Shown: one piece after another, positions 36,053 through 45,530 of the stretch
How the letters are laid out: each line of letters opens with the position of its first letter
Numbering within the stretch: the first letter of the stretch is position 1
Assembly (NCBI GenBank): GCA_049323755.1
Contig: JBMOPE010000013.1
Span: 1 to 64,000, forward strand
Length of the DNA stretch: 64,000 bases
Reading direction: 5' to 3'
Source of the DNA: BRHc4a sp049323755
Lineage (GTDB): Bacteria > Bacillota > Desulfotomaculia > Desulfotomaculales > Desulfocucumaceae
The notes under the pieces: model-generated
The model's database searches: none
Told to the model about the DNA's origin: nothing
What the model saw: the letters and a program-made list of their open reading frames with translations, nothing else
Made by a program: the position numbers and the translations under genes

Positions 36053-38002
36053 ATGCATCAAAAGTCTATGGACTTACTGGAATTCATCAAGGTTGTCGAA
36101 ATACTGGCCGGATTTGCTGTATCAGAGCCGGGAAAGATTATGATAAGAAAGCTTTATCCCTCTATTAACAAGAAAGTTATTGAAAGCTGGCAGACTGAGA
36201 CAACAGAGGCCCGCGCCATTGTGGACCGCTGCTCCAGCATCCCCCTCCACAGCCTGAACGGTTTAGAGGATATTATGGAAAAGCCGGAAAAAGGCATAAC
36301 ACTCACACCGGAAGAATTGGCGCATATATGCGGCTTCCTGGAAGAGTGCAATAAGCTAAAGCGCTTTTTAAAAGACAAGGGCTATATTGCCCCCACTGTT
36401 AGCTCCTATGCCCTGTCTCTGGCAGAGCTTGATGAATTGACGGTAGAGATAAGGCACTGTATTCGAAACAACCAGGTTGACGATAAGGCCAGCCCTGATC
36501 TGGAAAAAATGCGCAAGAAAATAACCATACTTGAGGACCGTATAAAAAACAAGGTGGACAATATACTAAAATCTCCATCTTACAGGTCCTTTCTCCAGGA
36601 AAGCCTGGTGAGTACCCGGCAGGGTCGTTATGTCATCCCGGTTAAAAGTGAATACAAAAGGAGTGTTAAGGGCCAGGTGCTGGACACTTCTGCCAGCGGC
36701 GCCACCGTATATATTGAGCCTGCGGAAGTTTCCCGCTTCCAGGATGACCTTAATTTACTGAGGTCCCAGGAGGAAAAGGAGGTCTACAGAATACTGATGT
36801 CCCTAACTGCAATGGTTTATGACTGCCGCAGAGAGCTGTCATTAAATTATGAGGCCATGACGCAGCTGGACTTTGCCTTCGCAAAAGGTAAATACAGCAA
36901 GGCACTTGGGGCAGCCGGGGTCAAATTAAACAACAGTGGCAAAATTTATATCAAAGACGGTAAGCACCCTCTTCTGGGGGCGGCTGCGATACCTCTAGAT
37001 ATCACCCTGGGAGGAGAAACCCGGGCACTTGTTATCACCGGCCCTAATACCGGGGGAAAGACGGTAGCGTTAAAAACAGTGGGCTTACTAGCGCTGATGG
37101 TCCAGGCAGGCCTTCATGTACCGGTTGGAGAGGGTGAGTTTACAGTATTTGAGGATATTCTGGCCGATATCGGGGACGGGCAGAGCATTGAGCACTCCCT
37201 CAGCACCTTCTCCTCACATATCCACAACATCATAAACATACTGCAAAAGGCCGGCAGCCGCACCCTTGTCATCCTCGATGAACTGGGCGCAGGCACCGAC
37301 CCGCAGGAGGGAACCGGCCTGGCCATAGCTATACTGGAGAGGCTGTTTGAATCAGGGGCCACTATACTGGCCACCACCCACTACAGTGAAATCAAGGCCT
37401 TTGCCTCCAGTAGGCGTGGCTTTTCAGTGGGGAGCATGGAATTTGACATTATTACGCTCAGGCCGCTTTACAGGCTCCGCATGGGGCAGGCAGGGGAAAG
37501 CAACGCACTATTGATTGCCCTGCGGCTTGGAATGGATAAGGACCTTATAGAAAGAGCCCATGAGGTGACTTACAATGAGCGCAAAGGATACAACACTGTG
37601 CCAATTCTCTCTCCCCCGGTCGAAGAAACACCGGAGGAAGAAAATCTGGCTCACAGCCGCCAGGTGGATCTGGGCAAAAAAATTGAGAAGGCTCAGCAGG
37701 CAAAAGAGCATAAGGCCCGGTGCACCTTTAAAATTGGCGACAGTGTCTTTATCAGTAATTTAGGTCAGACCGGCATTGTTTATGAGGAAATAAACAGCAG
37801 GGGTGAAGTAGGGGTAATGGTAATGAAGAGAAAGTTTAAAGTAAATCATAAGCGGCTTTCCCTTTATGTCGGGGCAGAGAATCTATATCCCGAGAACTAT
37901 GATATGGACATTATCTTTGAGTCCAAGGAAAACAGGAAAAAGAGAAAAATGATGAGCAAGAGACACATCGAGGGGCTGACTATAAACTTAACAGATAAAT
38001 AA
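36053..38002 (+). CDS. mutS2: MutS2-family ATPase lacking the Smr domain
   Basis: This 649-residue protein matches MutS2: N-terminal core/lever region, QGRYVIPVKSEYKRSVKGQVLD-type clamp (190-210), Walker A GPNTGGKT (330-337), then DELGAGTDPQEGT and TTHYSEIKAFA. After residue 560 it continues through a KOW-like segment (FKIGDSVFISNLGQTGIV) and stops at 649. Typical MutS2 is about 780 residues with a C-terminal Smr endonuclease domain, which is absent here. MutS2 acts on recombination intermediates and collided ribosomes. Without Smr it may lack nuclease or ribosome-splitting activity. The ribosome site is AGAAAGGGG. Confidence 0.9.
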   Translation: MHQKSMDLLEFIKVVEILAGFAVSEPGKIMIRKLYPSINKKVIESWQTETTEARAIVDRCSSIPLHSLNGLEDIMEKPEKGITLTPEELAHICGFLEECNKLKRFLKDKGYIAPTVSSYALSLAELDELTVEIRHCIRNNQVDDKASPDLEKMRKKITILEDRIKNKVDNILKSPSYRSFLQESLVSTRQGRYVIPVKSEYKRSVKGQVLDTSASGATVYIEPAEVSRFQDDLNLLRSQEEKEVYRILMSLTAMVYDCRRELSLNYEAMTQLDFAFAKGKYSKALGAAGVKLNNSGKIYIKDGKHPLLGAAAIPLDITLGGETRALVITGPNTGGKTVALKTVGLLALMVQAGLHVPVGEGEFTVFEDILADIGDGQSIEHSLSTFSSHIHNIINILQKAGSRTLVILDELGAGTDPQEGTGLAIAILERLFESGATILATTHYSEIKAFASSRRGFSVGSMEFDIITLRPLYRLRMGQAGESNALLIALRLGMDKDLIERAHEVTYNERKGYNTVPILSPPVEETPEEENLAHSRQVDLGKKIEKAQQAKEHKARCTFKIGDSVFISNLGQTGIVYEEINSRGEVGVMVMKRKFKVNHKRLSLYVGAENLYPENYDMDIIFESKENRKKRKMMSKRHIEGLTINLTDK

Positions 38003-38057
38003 AATTGTAAAAGGTTTCACATAGCTTTTTGGCGAACCCTTTCTCGAGGTGATTAAC

Positions 38058-38723
38058 ATGGGCCGGAGCCCCTTTTTCAACAGCAATAACCTCAGTGATT
38101 CCGAAATTCTGTCAACTATTGAAAAATTGATTAATGACCGCAACCAGCTGTTTGAAACACTGGCAAAAGCAGGGTCCGGCTCCGATCCTGCAATATCAGA
38201 AATGGCAAAGCAGTTTCATGAACTTGATAAAATATACCATCACTTTATTGATCTGGATATTCTATTTAAAGACCTGATGGAAATTGAAAAAGTAATTAAC
38301 GAGGATGATACTGAAAGCGGGGAAGACTTCCGGCATCTTCTTGCGGAATATACTGAGAGTTATACAAAAGCTGCGGGGCAGCTATACCGGATGTTATTGG
38401 ATAAAGGCTATATCACCGAGGAAGTTCTGGACGAAACTGATATGGATATTCTTAAATTTATTGAATATGCAGGGCCGGAATATGCCTGGAGGCTGGGAAT
38501 AAACGTTGGAATAGATACCAGGGAGGCCCGGGAGCGCATCGAAAAATTGTTGGAAAAAGGTTTGCTTGAAAAAGTTCAGGGCACCATGCTGGAGGGATAC
38601 CACAGGGAAAAGGACTGGGTAAAGCATATGAACCACACGTACTACAGGCTGTCACGAAAAGCAAAGCTTTTTTTAAGGGAATTAAGAAGGAAATCTGAAA
38701 TAACCGGCAAACAGGATATTTAA
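38058..38723 (+). CDS. DUF2250-like winged-helix protein
   Basis: This 221-residue protein has an N-terminal helical, coiled-coil-like half (residues 10-115) and a C-terminal winged helix of DUF2250 type (DMDILKFIEYAGPEYAWRLG, EARERIEKLLEKGLLEKV, YRLSRKAKLFLREL). The ATG at 38,058 is chosen because GAGGTGA lies 5 bases upstream; the frame opens 3 codons earlier. Its function is unknown, and a DNA-binding role is likely from the fold. It follows mutS2 by 55 bases and may be co-transcribed. Confidence 0.7.
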   Translation: MGRSPFFNSNNLSDSEILSTIEKLINDRNQLFETLAKAGSGSDPAISEMAKQFHELDKIYHHFIDLDILFKDLMEIEKVINEDDTESGEDFRHLLAEYTESYTKAAGQLYRMLLDKGYITEEVLDETDMDILKFIEYAGPEYAWRLGINVGIDTREARERIEKLLEKGLLEKVQGTMLEGYHREKDWVKHMNHTYYRLSRKAKLFLRELRRKSEITGKQDI

Positions 38724-38841
38724 TTCATCCCTTAAGACTGAGTATTGTAGTATTTTTAATTGTATTTTCACTGCCCTGCATGTGAGGCTTCTTCAAGAGG
38801 GAACAATGAGAGAATAACCTATCAAGGGAAGGTGTGGTTAA

Positions 38842-39405
38842 ATGAGTCTTATAGAAGAGATTTTGTCTCACAATAAAGACTTTGTTGAAAAAAGGCAGTA
38901 TGTGGAATTCGAAACGACAAAGTTTCCTGATAAAAAGATTGTTATACTAACGTGTATGGATGCAAGGCTAACCGAGCTGCTTCCCAAAGCTATGAACTTA
39001 AAAAACGGTGATGCCAAAATAATAAAAAATGCCGGTGGGCTAGTGTCACACCCACTGGGAAGCGTCATGAGAAGCATTCTGGTTGCTATCTATGAGCTGG
39101 GGGCGGAAGAGGTTTATGTTATAGGACACCATGACTGTGGGATGGCTAACATAAATCCTGTTGATACATTAAAGAAAATTGTCAGCCGGGGTATTTCGGA
39201 GCAAACCATTTCAACCCTGGAGTATGCCGGCCTTAATCTTCATAAATGGCTTCATGGCTTTGACAATGTTGTCGAAAGTGTTAAAAAAAGCGCCGATATA
39301 ATCAGAAATCACCCTCTTATGCCAGGAAGCGTACAGGTGCACGGGCTAGTTATTGACCCGCACACAGGTCAGCTGGAAATAGTTGTCGATGGACGGCTGG
39401 AATGA
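38842..39405 (+). CDS. Beta-class carbonic anhydrase
   Basis: This 187-residue enzyme has zinc ligands C38, H96 and C99 (LTCMDARLTELLP; GHHDCGM) and the D40-R42 dyad of beta-carbonic anhydrases, which interconvert CO2 and bicarbonate. The sequence is of the short bacterial beta-CA subgroup. The ribosome site is GGAAGGTG. Its 3' end overlaps the convergent MFS gene by 37 bases. Confidence 0.93.
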   Translation: MSLIEEILSHNKDFVEKRQYVEFETTKFPDKKIVILTCMDARLTELLPKAMNLKNGDAKIIKNAGGLVSHPLGSVMRSILVAIYELGAEEVYVIGHHDCGMANINPVDTLKKIVSRGISEQTISTLEYAGLNLHKWLHGFDNVVESVKKSADIIRNHPLMPGSVQVHGLVIDPHTGQLEIVVDGRLE

Positions 39406-40580
39406 AAGAGAGGGATTACCAGAAGCATACCTATAAAAAACAGCAAGCCTGATACTTCATACATTAAAACCAGTGATAACTGTGCTTTCAGCCAGCCCGC
39501 CAGGCTCATGGTACTTACCATTGCTCCCATGAACATTGGGTTTAGCACTCCATTTACACGGCCCACCAGTGCCTCCTCTGATGACTGAAGGATTAATGTA
39601 TTCACTCCAATGTGAATACAGGGGAAAAACAGCCCGCTTAAAAACTGCAGAGATAATGTCAGAATGAAACTTGTAGACAGCCCGACACCTATCACTGCAA
39701 TAGAACTGGCCAGCAGCCCTAGGGCCAGCAACTTCTGAGGGGTAACTTTGGCGGCTATTTTCATTACCAGGCCGCCACCCAGCAGCATGGCTGCGCCGTT
39801 AACCATCATCAGCCACTGCACCTCTTCCTTCGGCAGTCCCAGCCTCTCCAAAACGATAAAAATACCAAGGGGCTGGATTATTCCCACTGCCAGACCTGCA
39901 AAAATAAATGTTCCCCCAAGCGCTCGTAAGACCTTACTGGACCAGACATATCGAAACCCTTCAGCCATTTCCTTCCAGAAATTATTTTCGGTGCTTATTT
40001 TTTCATCACTTTTATCAGCAGGTAAAAAAGTAAGTGCGGCGGCCGAAAGTAAAAATGCCAGTCCCGTAATACCTATTGCAATGTTAATACCAAAGGTCTG
40101 GTAGACATAGGTTCCCATTAAAGGTCCTATAATCATGAAAATGGCCATAAGAGTCTGAAACATAGCCATTCCCATCTGTAATTGTTCAGCCGGAACATGC
40201 ACCTTAAACAGTTTCATCCCGGAAGGCTGTGAAAACTGCGAGAGAATAGCCGATACAAACGTGACTAAAAAAACTGCTTCCCATTTGCCGAAAACTATTG
40301 TTAAAAGCACTATAAACACTGACAGGGCGCTCAGTATATCACACCAGATCATGGTGCGCCTTGGCCGCCAGCGGTCAGCATAGGTTCCACCAATAAAAGA
40401 AAAAAGAAATATGGGGCCGAATTCCGCAACGGAAATAAGTGAAACTGCCAGGGGATTATTACCTGTTCTGTCCATCACATACAAAAGAACGGCAAAATTC
40501 CTCACCCATATTCCCACCTGTAAAAAAAGGCCCGAAACCATAATTGCTCTTATAAATCTGTTTTGAAAAAAAGAATGCAA
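39369..40580 (-). CDS. MFS transporter (macrolide-efflux-like)
   Basis: This protein of about 403 residues has twelve hydrophobic segments and the MFS loop motif GGTYADRWRPRRTMIWCD between helices 2 and 3. It resembles MefA/YfiS-type exporters. The TTG at 40,580 is the likely start, 7 bases after AAGGAG; the frame is open 11 codons earlier. The substrate is unknown. It is convergent and overlapping with the carbonic anhydrase gene. Confidence 0.87.
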   Translation of the reverse strand: MHSFFQNRFIRAIMVSGLFLQVGIWVRNFAVLLYVMDRTGNNPLAVSLISVAEFGPIFLFSFIGGTYADRWRPRRTMIWCDILSALSVFIVLLTIVFGKWEAVFLVTFVSAILSQFSQPSGMKLFKVHVPAEQLQMGMAMFQTLMAIFMIIGPLMGTYVYQTFGINIAIGITGLAFLLSAAALTFLPADKSDEKISTENNFWKEMAEGFRYVWSSKVLRALGGTFIFAGLAVGIIQPLGIFIVLERLGLPKEEVQWLMMVNGAAMLLGGGLVMKIAAKVTPQKLLALGLLASSIAVIGVGLSTSFILTLSLQFLSGLFFPCIHIGVNTLILQSSEEALVGRVNGVLNPMFMGAMVSTMSLAGWLKAQLSLVLMYEVSGLLFFIGMLLVIPLFHSSRPSTTISS

Positions 40581-40851
40581 TTTTTTTCTCCTTAATAGAG
40601 CATCTTGAGACAAATTTTAAGTTTATTCAGTACTGTCTTTTTACTGTTTACCCGCATTCATATTATCCTGGTTATGAAGACATTACAATAGCAAAAATAA
40701 AAGGGCTGGAAAAAACAGTTTTTTGAGATAATTAACCTTTTAAAATGGCAAAAGATTTCCTTATTATAACAACAAATGAACAAAGGAGGCTTGTCGATTA
40801 ATGTCGAATTATTAACTCCCACAAACATAGAAAGGGGCTGCACACCGCATA

Positions 40852-42897
40852 ATGTTCAAGCAGAAAAAAGCCATTATCCTCGCCGTGATTGCTCTTGCAC
40901 TCACCGTTACCGGAGCTTTCGCATGGAAACCCCTGAAAGGCCCTTCCCAGGTCAATAACAACGGAACACCGGCAGCCACCAGAATTGAAGACAAAAAGGC
41001 AACACCGGAGGAAATCAGTGAAAACGCCAAAAAGGCAGGGGCCAACGAGCTTGGGCAGGTACCAATTTTTGTATACCACCTGATTGATAAAGAAGAGGCC
41101 CGCTGGTCCCGGACTCCGGAAAACTTCAGAAACGATCTGCAGGAGCTTTACGACAGGAATTATGTGCTGGTCGGCCTCAATGACTACATAACAGGAAACA
41201 TCAATATCCCGGCCGGAAAGTCCCCGGCTGTATTAACCTTCGACGACAGCACCCCCGGCCATTTCCGGCTGCTGGAAAAGGAAAACGGTGAAACCGCCGT
41301 TGACCCCGACTGCGCTGTAGGGATACTTAAAGATTTTGGTGAAAAACATCCGGGATTCGGTCACACAGCCACATTCTTTATAAACACCGAGCCCTTCGGC
41401 CAGCCCCAGTACTGGCAAAAGAAGCTGCAGCTGCTAAACGACTGGGGATTTGAGATAGGAAACCACACCTTAAACCATCAGTATCTCAAGGGTCTGCCGC
41501 CGGAACAGGTGGCCGAGCAGATTGCCTCCCTTCAGACTCAGATTCAGCAGGCGTTACCGGGCTACCAGCCAAAAGCCTTTGCCATTGTGCAGGATGGCGT
41601 ACCAGATCCACTCACCCTGGGACTCAGCGGTGAAAGCAACGGGGTAAAGTACAGCCACAACGGCATTTTATGGTGGGCCTGGAGTGCAGCCCACTCCCCC
41701 TTCAATAAGGACTACGACCCTGCCCGTATTCAAAGAATTCAGGCTTTCACAGACAACGGAAGAAACTCGGTGGTCAACTGGCTGGAAAGAATCAGCGCAA
41801 CGAGATATGTAAGTGACGGCAGAAAGGACGCCATTGCTGCCCCGGAGGGCTGGGAAAAACAAATAAAAGAAAACCACGCCAAAAGCCTGGTGACCTATAA
41901 AAAGGAGGAGCCAAGCCGAAACCCCGGACAAGACCAAATGTCCTCTAACGCCAGGGGACTGCATGTCTCCTTCATGTGGGCCGAGTCAAAGGACAGGTGG
42001 AACAAGGTACTGGACCTGATAGACAGCGCCCAATTAAATACTGTACAGCTTGACATAAAGGATGAGTCAGGCAGGATAGGCCACAGCTCAAAAGTGAAGC
42101 TGGCCGGTGAAATAGGGTCCAGCACCGGTGTGCTGCCTGTTGAGGACCGGCTGAAAGACCTGAAAGAGCGGGGTATATATTCTATCGCCCGAATAGTTGT
42201 TTTCCGGGACCCCGTTTTAGCTCAAAAAAGACCGGAATTAATGGTGAGAGCTGCCGATGGCAGCCCTCTGGCCGGAGGAGCCTGGGTAGACCCGTACAGC
42301 AAGGAAGTTCTGGACTATAACCTTGGCCTGACCCTTGAAGCTTACGAGCTGGGATTCGACGAGGTTCAGTTTGACTATATAAGATTTCCTGAAGGCAAAA
42401 TAGCCAAAACAGCGGTGTACAACAGTAAGGCCCCGGACGACACCCGCACCAGGGTTGATGTCATAGCCGATTACCTTGGCTATGTAAGGTCCTCGATAAC
42501 CTGGAGCAGGCCTTTTTCAGCCACGGTATTCGGATTCATGTCCTTTGCCGTGGACGACCAGGGTATAGGACAGAGGCCTGAGCGCATGGCGCCTTTTGTT
42601 GACTACCTTTCACCCATGTCATACCCGTCCCACTACGGCCCCGGCAATTACGGCTTTTCCAACCCCAATGCTCACCCCTATGAGGTGCTCGACGCCGCTT
42701 TAAAAGATTTCATGCCCCTGGTTGAAACTACCGGGTGCCAGCTCCGTCCCTGGCTGCAGGCATTTACCTGGGGACCTCCACCATACGGCAGAAATGAAAT
42801 AAGGGCTCAGATAAACGCCACAGAAGATAACGGTATAAAAACCTGGCTGCTCTGGGACCCGGCCGTAAACTATAAAACAGGAGAAATAGCTCCTTAA
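40852..42897 (+). CDS. Polysaccharide deacetylase fused to DUF4015 glycosidase-like domain
   Basis: This 681-residue exported protein has an N-terminal signal or anchor (8-25). Residues 65-330 form a CE4 NodB-type deacetylase with the catalytic TFDDS (D131-D132) and the metal histidines H205 and H209 (GNHTLNH). Residues 364-680 match the DUF4015 putative glycoside hydrolase: NARGLHVSFMWAESKDRW, TVQLDIKDESG, GVLPVEDRLKDLKERGIYSIARIV, VQFDYIRFPEG, SPMSYPSHYG. The fusion suggests coupled deacetylation and cleavage or binding of a cell-wall or exopolysaccharide glycan. A ribosome site (AAAGGGG) is present but far upstream of the ATG. The stop is followed by dispersed repeat copy B. Confidence 0.87.
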   Translation: MFKQKKAIILAVIALALTVTGAFAWKPLKGPSQVNNNGTPAATRIEDKKATPEEISENAKKAGANELGQVPIFVYHLIDKEEARWSRTPENFRNDLQELYDRNYVLVGLNDYITGNINIPAGKSPAVLTFDDSTPGHFRLLEKENGETAVDPDCAVGILKDFGEKHPGFGHTATFFINTEPFGQPQYWQKKLQLLNDWGFEIGNHTLNHQYLKGLPPEQVAEQIASLQTQIQQALPGYQPKAFAIVQDGVPDPLTLGLSGESNGVKYSHNGILWWAWSAAHSPFNKDYDPARIQRIQAFTDNGRNSVVNWLERISATRYVSDGRKDAIAAPEGWEKQIKENHAKSLVTYKKEEPSRNPGQDQMSSNARGLHVSFMWAESKDRWNKVLDLIDSAQLNTVQLDIKDESGRIGHSSKVKLAGEIGSSTGVLPVEDRLKDLKERGIYSIARIVVFRDPVLAQKRPELMVRAADGSPLAGGAWVDPYSKEVLDYNLGLTLEAYELGFDEVQFDYIRFPEGKIAKTAVYNSKAPDDTRTRVDVIADYLGYVRSSITWSRPFSATVFGFMSFAVDDQGIGQRPERMAPFVDYLSPMSYPSHYGPGNYGFSNPNAHPYEVLDAALKDFMPLVETTGCQLRPWLQAFTWGPPPYGRNEIRAQINATEDNGIKTWLLWDPAVNYKTGEIAP

Positions 42898-43005
42898 ATA
42901 AACGCCCTGCGGCGTTGCCGCTGAAACAGCGGCAGCTATCAAGCATTTTTCGTGGGTCCTTGGGATTGGGGATTAGGGATTGGTAATAAAATCCCAATTC
43001 CCCAG
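42898..43005 (+). repeat. Dispersed intergenic repeat, copy B
   Basis: AACGCC-CTGC-GGCGTT (42,901-42,916) and GCCGCTG-AAA-CAGCGGC (42,917-42,933) are adjacent perfect hairpins, followed by CTATCAAGCATTTTT, GGGTCCTTGGGATTGGGG and a complementary AATCCCAATTCCCC. It begins at the stop codon of the deacetylase fusion and lies downstream of the truncated yabG. Confidence 0.8.
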
Positions 43006-43051
43006 CCCTACGAACGTTGCCTGTCAATGGCATATTATTAATGGAATATTA

Positions 43052-43375
43052 TTATTCACTCATTGCCCTTTCATAGCTGCGCCGGCGGTTCTCGTCACGG
43101 CAAATGCATGCATTCTTCATATTTTCCATGTATTCCACCTGTCTTTTATCCAAGTAAAGACAGACCTCCAGGGATTTAACCTTTACAAGGTCATCTACTG
43201 GAGAAGTGGCCTCCAGCCTAAAGTCCAGCCCCTTAAGACGTGCATATTTATTTCCATCACTCCCGGTATAAAAACTGATAACCTTGAAATATATGTCGCG
43301 GTTATATGAATTTCTGGCTACTACATCACCTTCTTTTATGCCACATAATAAATCTGTCCCGGAATTATCGAACAA
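43052..43375 (-). pseudogene. yabG: Truncated sporulation protease YabG (N-terminal domain only)
   Basis: The 107-residue product matches the YabG start: IKEGDVVARNSYNRDIYFKV, KYARLKGLDFRLEATSPVDDL and LDKRQVEYMENMKNACIC. Normal YabG is about 290 residues and cleaves spore-coat proteins in the mother cell. Here the frame stops at ERAMSE and the protease domain is missing. Dispersed repeat copies flank it at 42,898 and 43,531, so a repeat-associated deletion is plausible. The start is TTG at 43,375 with AAGGGGGG 7 bases upstream, so a short product could still be made. An independent stand-alone N-terminal protein is the alternative. Confidence 0.6.
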
Positions 43376-43530
43376 AACAATTCCCCCCTTTTCCCTGGCC
43401 CCTTTGGGTAAGCAGCCTACCCGGGTGTAATTCCAACAGGGCGATCATTTCCAGCAGACTGGCATTCAGGTTTCTTAATTTATTTATATGGGAGAGCTAT
43501 AAAGAAGGAGACGCTTTTAAAACAGTTTTT

Positions 43531-43627
43531 ATAAAAAAACGCCCTGCGGGCGTTGCCGCTGAAACAGCGGCATTGTTAAGCATTATTCTTAGGTCCGGAA
43601 TTGGGAATTGGGAATTAGGAATTAGTT
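43531..43627 (+). repeat. Dispersed intergenic repeat, copy C (diverged)
   Basis: AACGCCC-TGC-GGGCGTT and GCCGCTG-AAA-CAGCGGC hairpins are followed by TTGTTAAGCATTATT, AGGTCC and GGAATTGGGAATTGGGAATT, a degenerate form of the G-tract. It lies in the 302-bp gap between the convergent 3' end of the Na/Pi transporter gene and the 5' side of the yabG fragment; nothing else was seen there. Confidence 0.7.
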
Positions 43628-43677
43628 TGGGCATATCCCGGCCCTTTTTTCTTTTCTATAGTACGAAGGGCTAATGC

Positions 43678-45423
43678 CTAAGCGCCCTCACTCATGTCAT
43701 GGGCTATTGCCGCGCTGGCCTGCTTCACTTTTTGCCTTTCTATGGCCCCCATTTCTCCCAGTACATAGCCGGCAATATTAACGGCATGGTCCCCGATTCG
43801 CTCCATATTGCTAAGCATGTCCAAAAATACAGACCCTTCAAAACCGGTGCAGGCTCCATCATTTAACCTCATTACATGCCCACTGCGAAATTCCTTTTCA
43901 AGATTATCAATAATAACCTCATTTTTTATAACCTTCCGGGCAAGCAATTTGTCGTCGTTTTCAAGGGCGGTCAGCGCCATACCAAGCGTTTCTTCAGTAA
44001 GTTCCGCCATAGACCGGATGCTAGCCTGTGCCTCCTCGGAGAAGTGTATATTATTCTCCTTGGCATAAATAGCCAGCTCCACAATATTGTCGGCATGGTC
44101 ACCGATACGCTCCAGGTCGTTAACCGCGTGCAGCAAGCTGGAGGCGTAATTTGACTGTTCCTCCGACATTTTTTTGTCGGCTGACAGTTTAACAACATAA
44201 TCGGTAATACTGGAGTCCAGCCGGTCAATCAATTCCTCTTTTTGCTCCAGGTACATAGGATTCAGCTCTTTGCTGCCCGGACTGAAGAAAAACTGTACCG
44301 ATTGGCCGAAAAATTCCTTTGCGTGCCTTCCCATCCTCAAGGTTTCCTTCATGGCCTGTCCCAGTGCAACCGATGGGTTACTAAGAAGCCTGGGCTCAAG
44401 GAAGCGGGGATCCATGTTGAACTGTGCATCCTGCCCGGGTATAATTTTGGTTACTGCCCAGGCCAGCAAGGAGACAAATGGAAGCTGTATCATTGTATTG
44501 GTAATGTTAAACATTCCGTGGGTCTGGGCAATTTGCATTTTTATGTTTAATGTTTCCCAGGTGCCTTCAAACCCCGGTATAAACACAAATACATAATTTG
44601 TTGCCAGCCTTATAAACTCCGGGAATAATCCAACGAGAAACAGGGGAAGGAAGATAATTGTGCCGCTCAAATTAAAAAGCGTGTGCGTCAGCGCCGCTCG
44701 CCTTGCCGCCACCGTAGTTCCGATGGCTGCCAGCAGGGCCGTTATTGTGGTGCCTATGTTATCGCCAAATAGTATAGGAACTGCCTGGTAGTAGGTTACC
44801 GCGCCCTGCTGGGCAAGTTCCTGCAGCACCCCGATGGTAGCGCTGCTGCTCTGGACTATTACCGTGAAAACAGTGCCAATTGCAACCCCCAGGAGGGCAT
44901 TGTGCTCAACGCTGGTCATCAAGTTTATAAATACTTCCCAGTCTTTTAAAGGCTTTAAGCCTTTACCCATTATTTCCATGCCGTAGAAAAGCATTCCGAA
45001 CCCAAAAATTATCTGACCCCAATTAGCAATCTTTTTGTTTTTAATAAAAAACAGCAAAAATACCCCGACAGCAATAATGGGGAGAGCATACTTTTCCAGC
45101 TTAAATCCTATCAGATAGGCTGTCATGGTGGTTCCGATATTAGCCCCCATAATAACGCCTATGGCCTGTCTAAGAGAAAGGAGTCCGGCGTTAACCAGCC
45201 CAACTGTAAGGACAGTGGTGCCGCTACTGCTTTGAATAAGGGCCGTAACCAATGCCCCGGTAATGACTCCCCGCAACGGTGTCTTGGTTCCCTTCTCCAA
45301 AAAGACCCTCAAACGGTTTCCTGCTGTATTCTGGAGTCCCTCCGACATGTACTTGATACCAAAAAGGAATATTCCCAGGCCACCCAGTGCAGTTATCAAA
45401 ACCTGCTGTAAAGATATCGACAT
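43678..45423 (-). CDS. Na/Pi cotransporter family protein with PhoU-like domain
   Basis: This 581-residue membrane protein is of the NptA/YjbB type. It has the duplicated QSSS motif (TALIQSSSGTTVLTVGL near 60-75 and TVIVQSSSATIGVLQEL near 185-205), about eight hydrophobic segments in residues 1-340, then a cytoplasmic PhoU-like helical domain (360-560: ERIGDHADNIVELA and ERIGDHAVNIAGY). It should move phosphate with sodium, and the PhoU part may regulate it. The ribosome site is GGGGG. The gene is monocistronic. Confidence 0.94.
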   Translation of the reverse strand: MSISLQQVLITALGGLGIFLFGIKYMSEGLQNTAGNRLRVFLEKGTKTPLRGVITGALVTALIQSSSGTTVLTVGLVNAGLLSLRQAIGVIMGANIGTTMTAYLIGFKLEKYALPIIAVGVFLLFFIKNKKIANWGQIIFGFGMLFYGMEIMGKGLKPLKDWEVFINLMTSVEHNALLGVAIGTVFTVIVQSSSATIGVLQELAQQGAVTYYQAVPILFGDNIGTTITALLAAIGTTVAARRAALTHTLFNLSGTIIFLPLFLVGLFPEFIRLATNYVFVFIPGFEGTWETLNIKMQIAQTHGMFNITNTMIQLPFVSLLAWAVTKIIPGQDAQFNMDPRFLEPRLLSNPSVALGQAMKETLRMGRHAKEFFGQSVQFFFSPGSKELNPMYLEQKEELIDRLDSSITDYVVKLSADKKMSEEQSNYASSLLHAVNDLERIGDHADNIVELAIYAKENNIHFSEEAQASIRSMAELTEETLGMALTALENDDKLLARKVIKNEVIIDNLEKEFRSGHVMRLNDGACTGFEGSVFLDMLSNMERIGDHAVNIAGYVLGEMGAIERQKVKQASAAIAHDMSEGA

Positions 45424-45530
45424 TCTTATCCCCCAATATTAATTTTTTTCCCAGTATATTTTATCAAATTCTAATAAAAAGATTAGTTATCTAATCATAA
45501 CTTTAACATTATCTTTACATTCGCTTAACA

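Noticed and set aside
40787..40815. AAAGGAGG followed by a 4-codon ORF upstream of the deacetylase fusion
   Set aside because: It could be a leader peptide, but it is too short and lacks regulatory codons or an attenuator.
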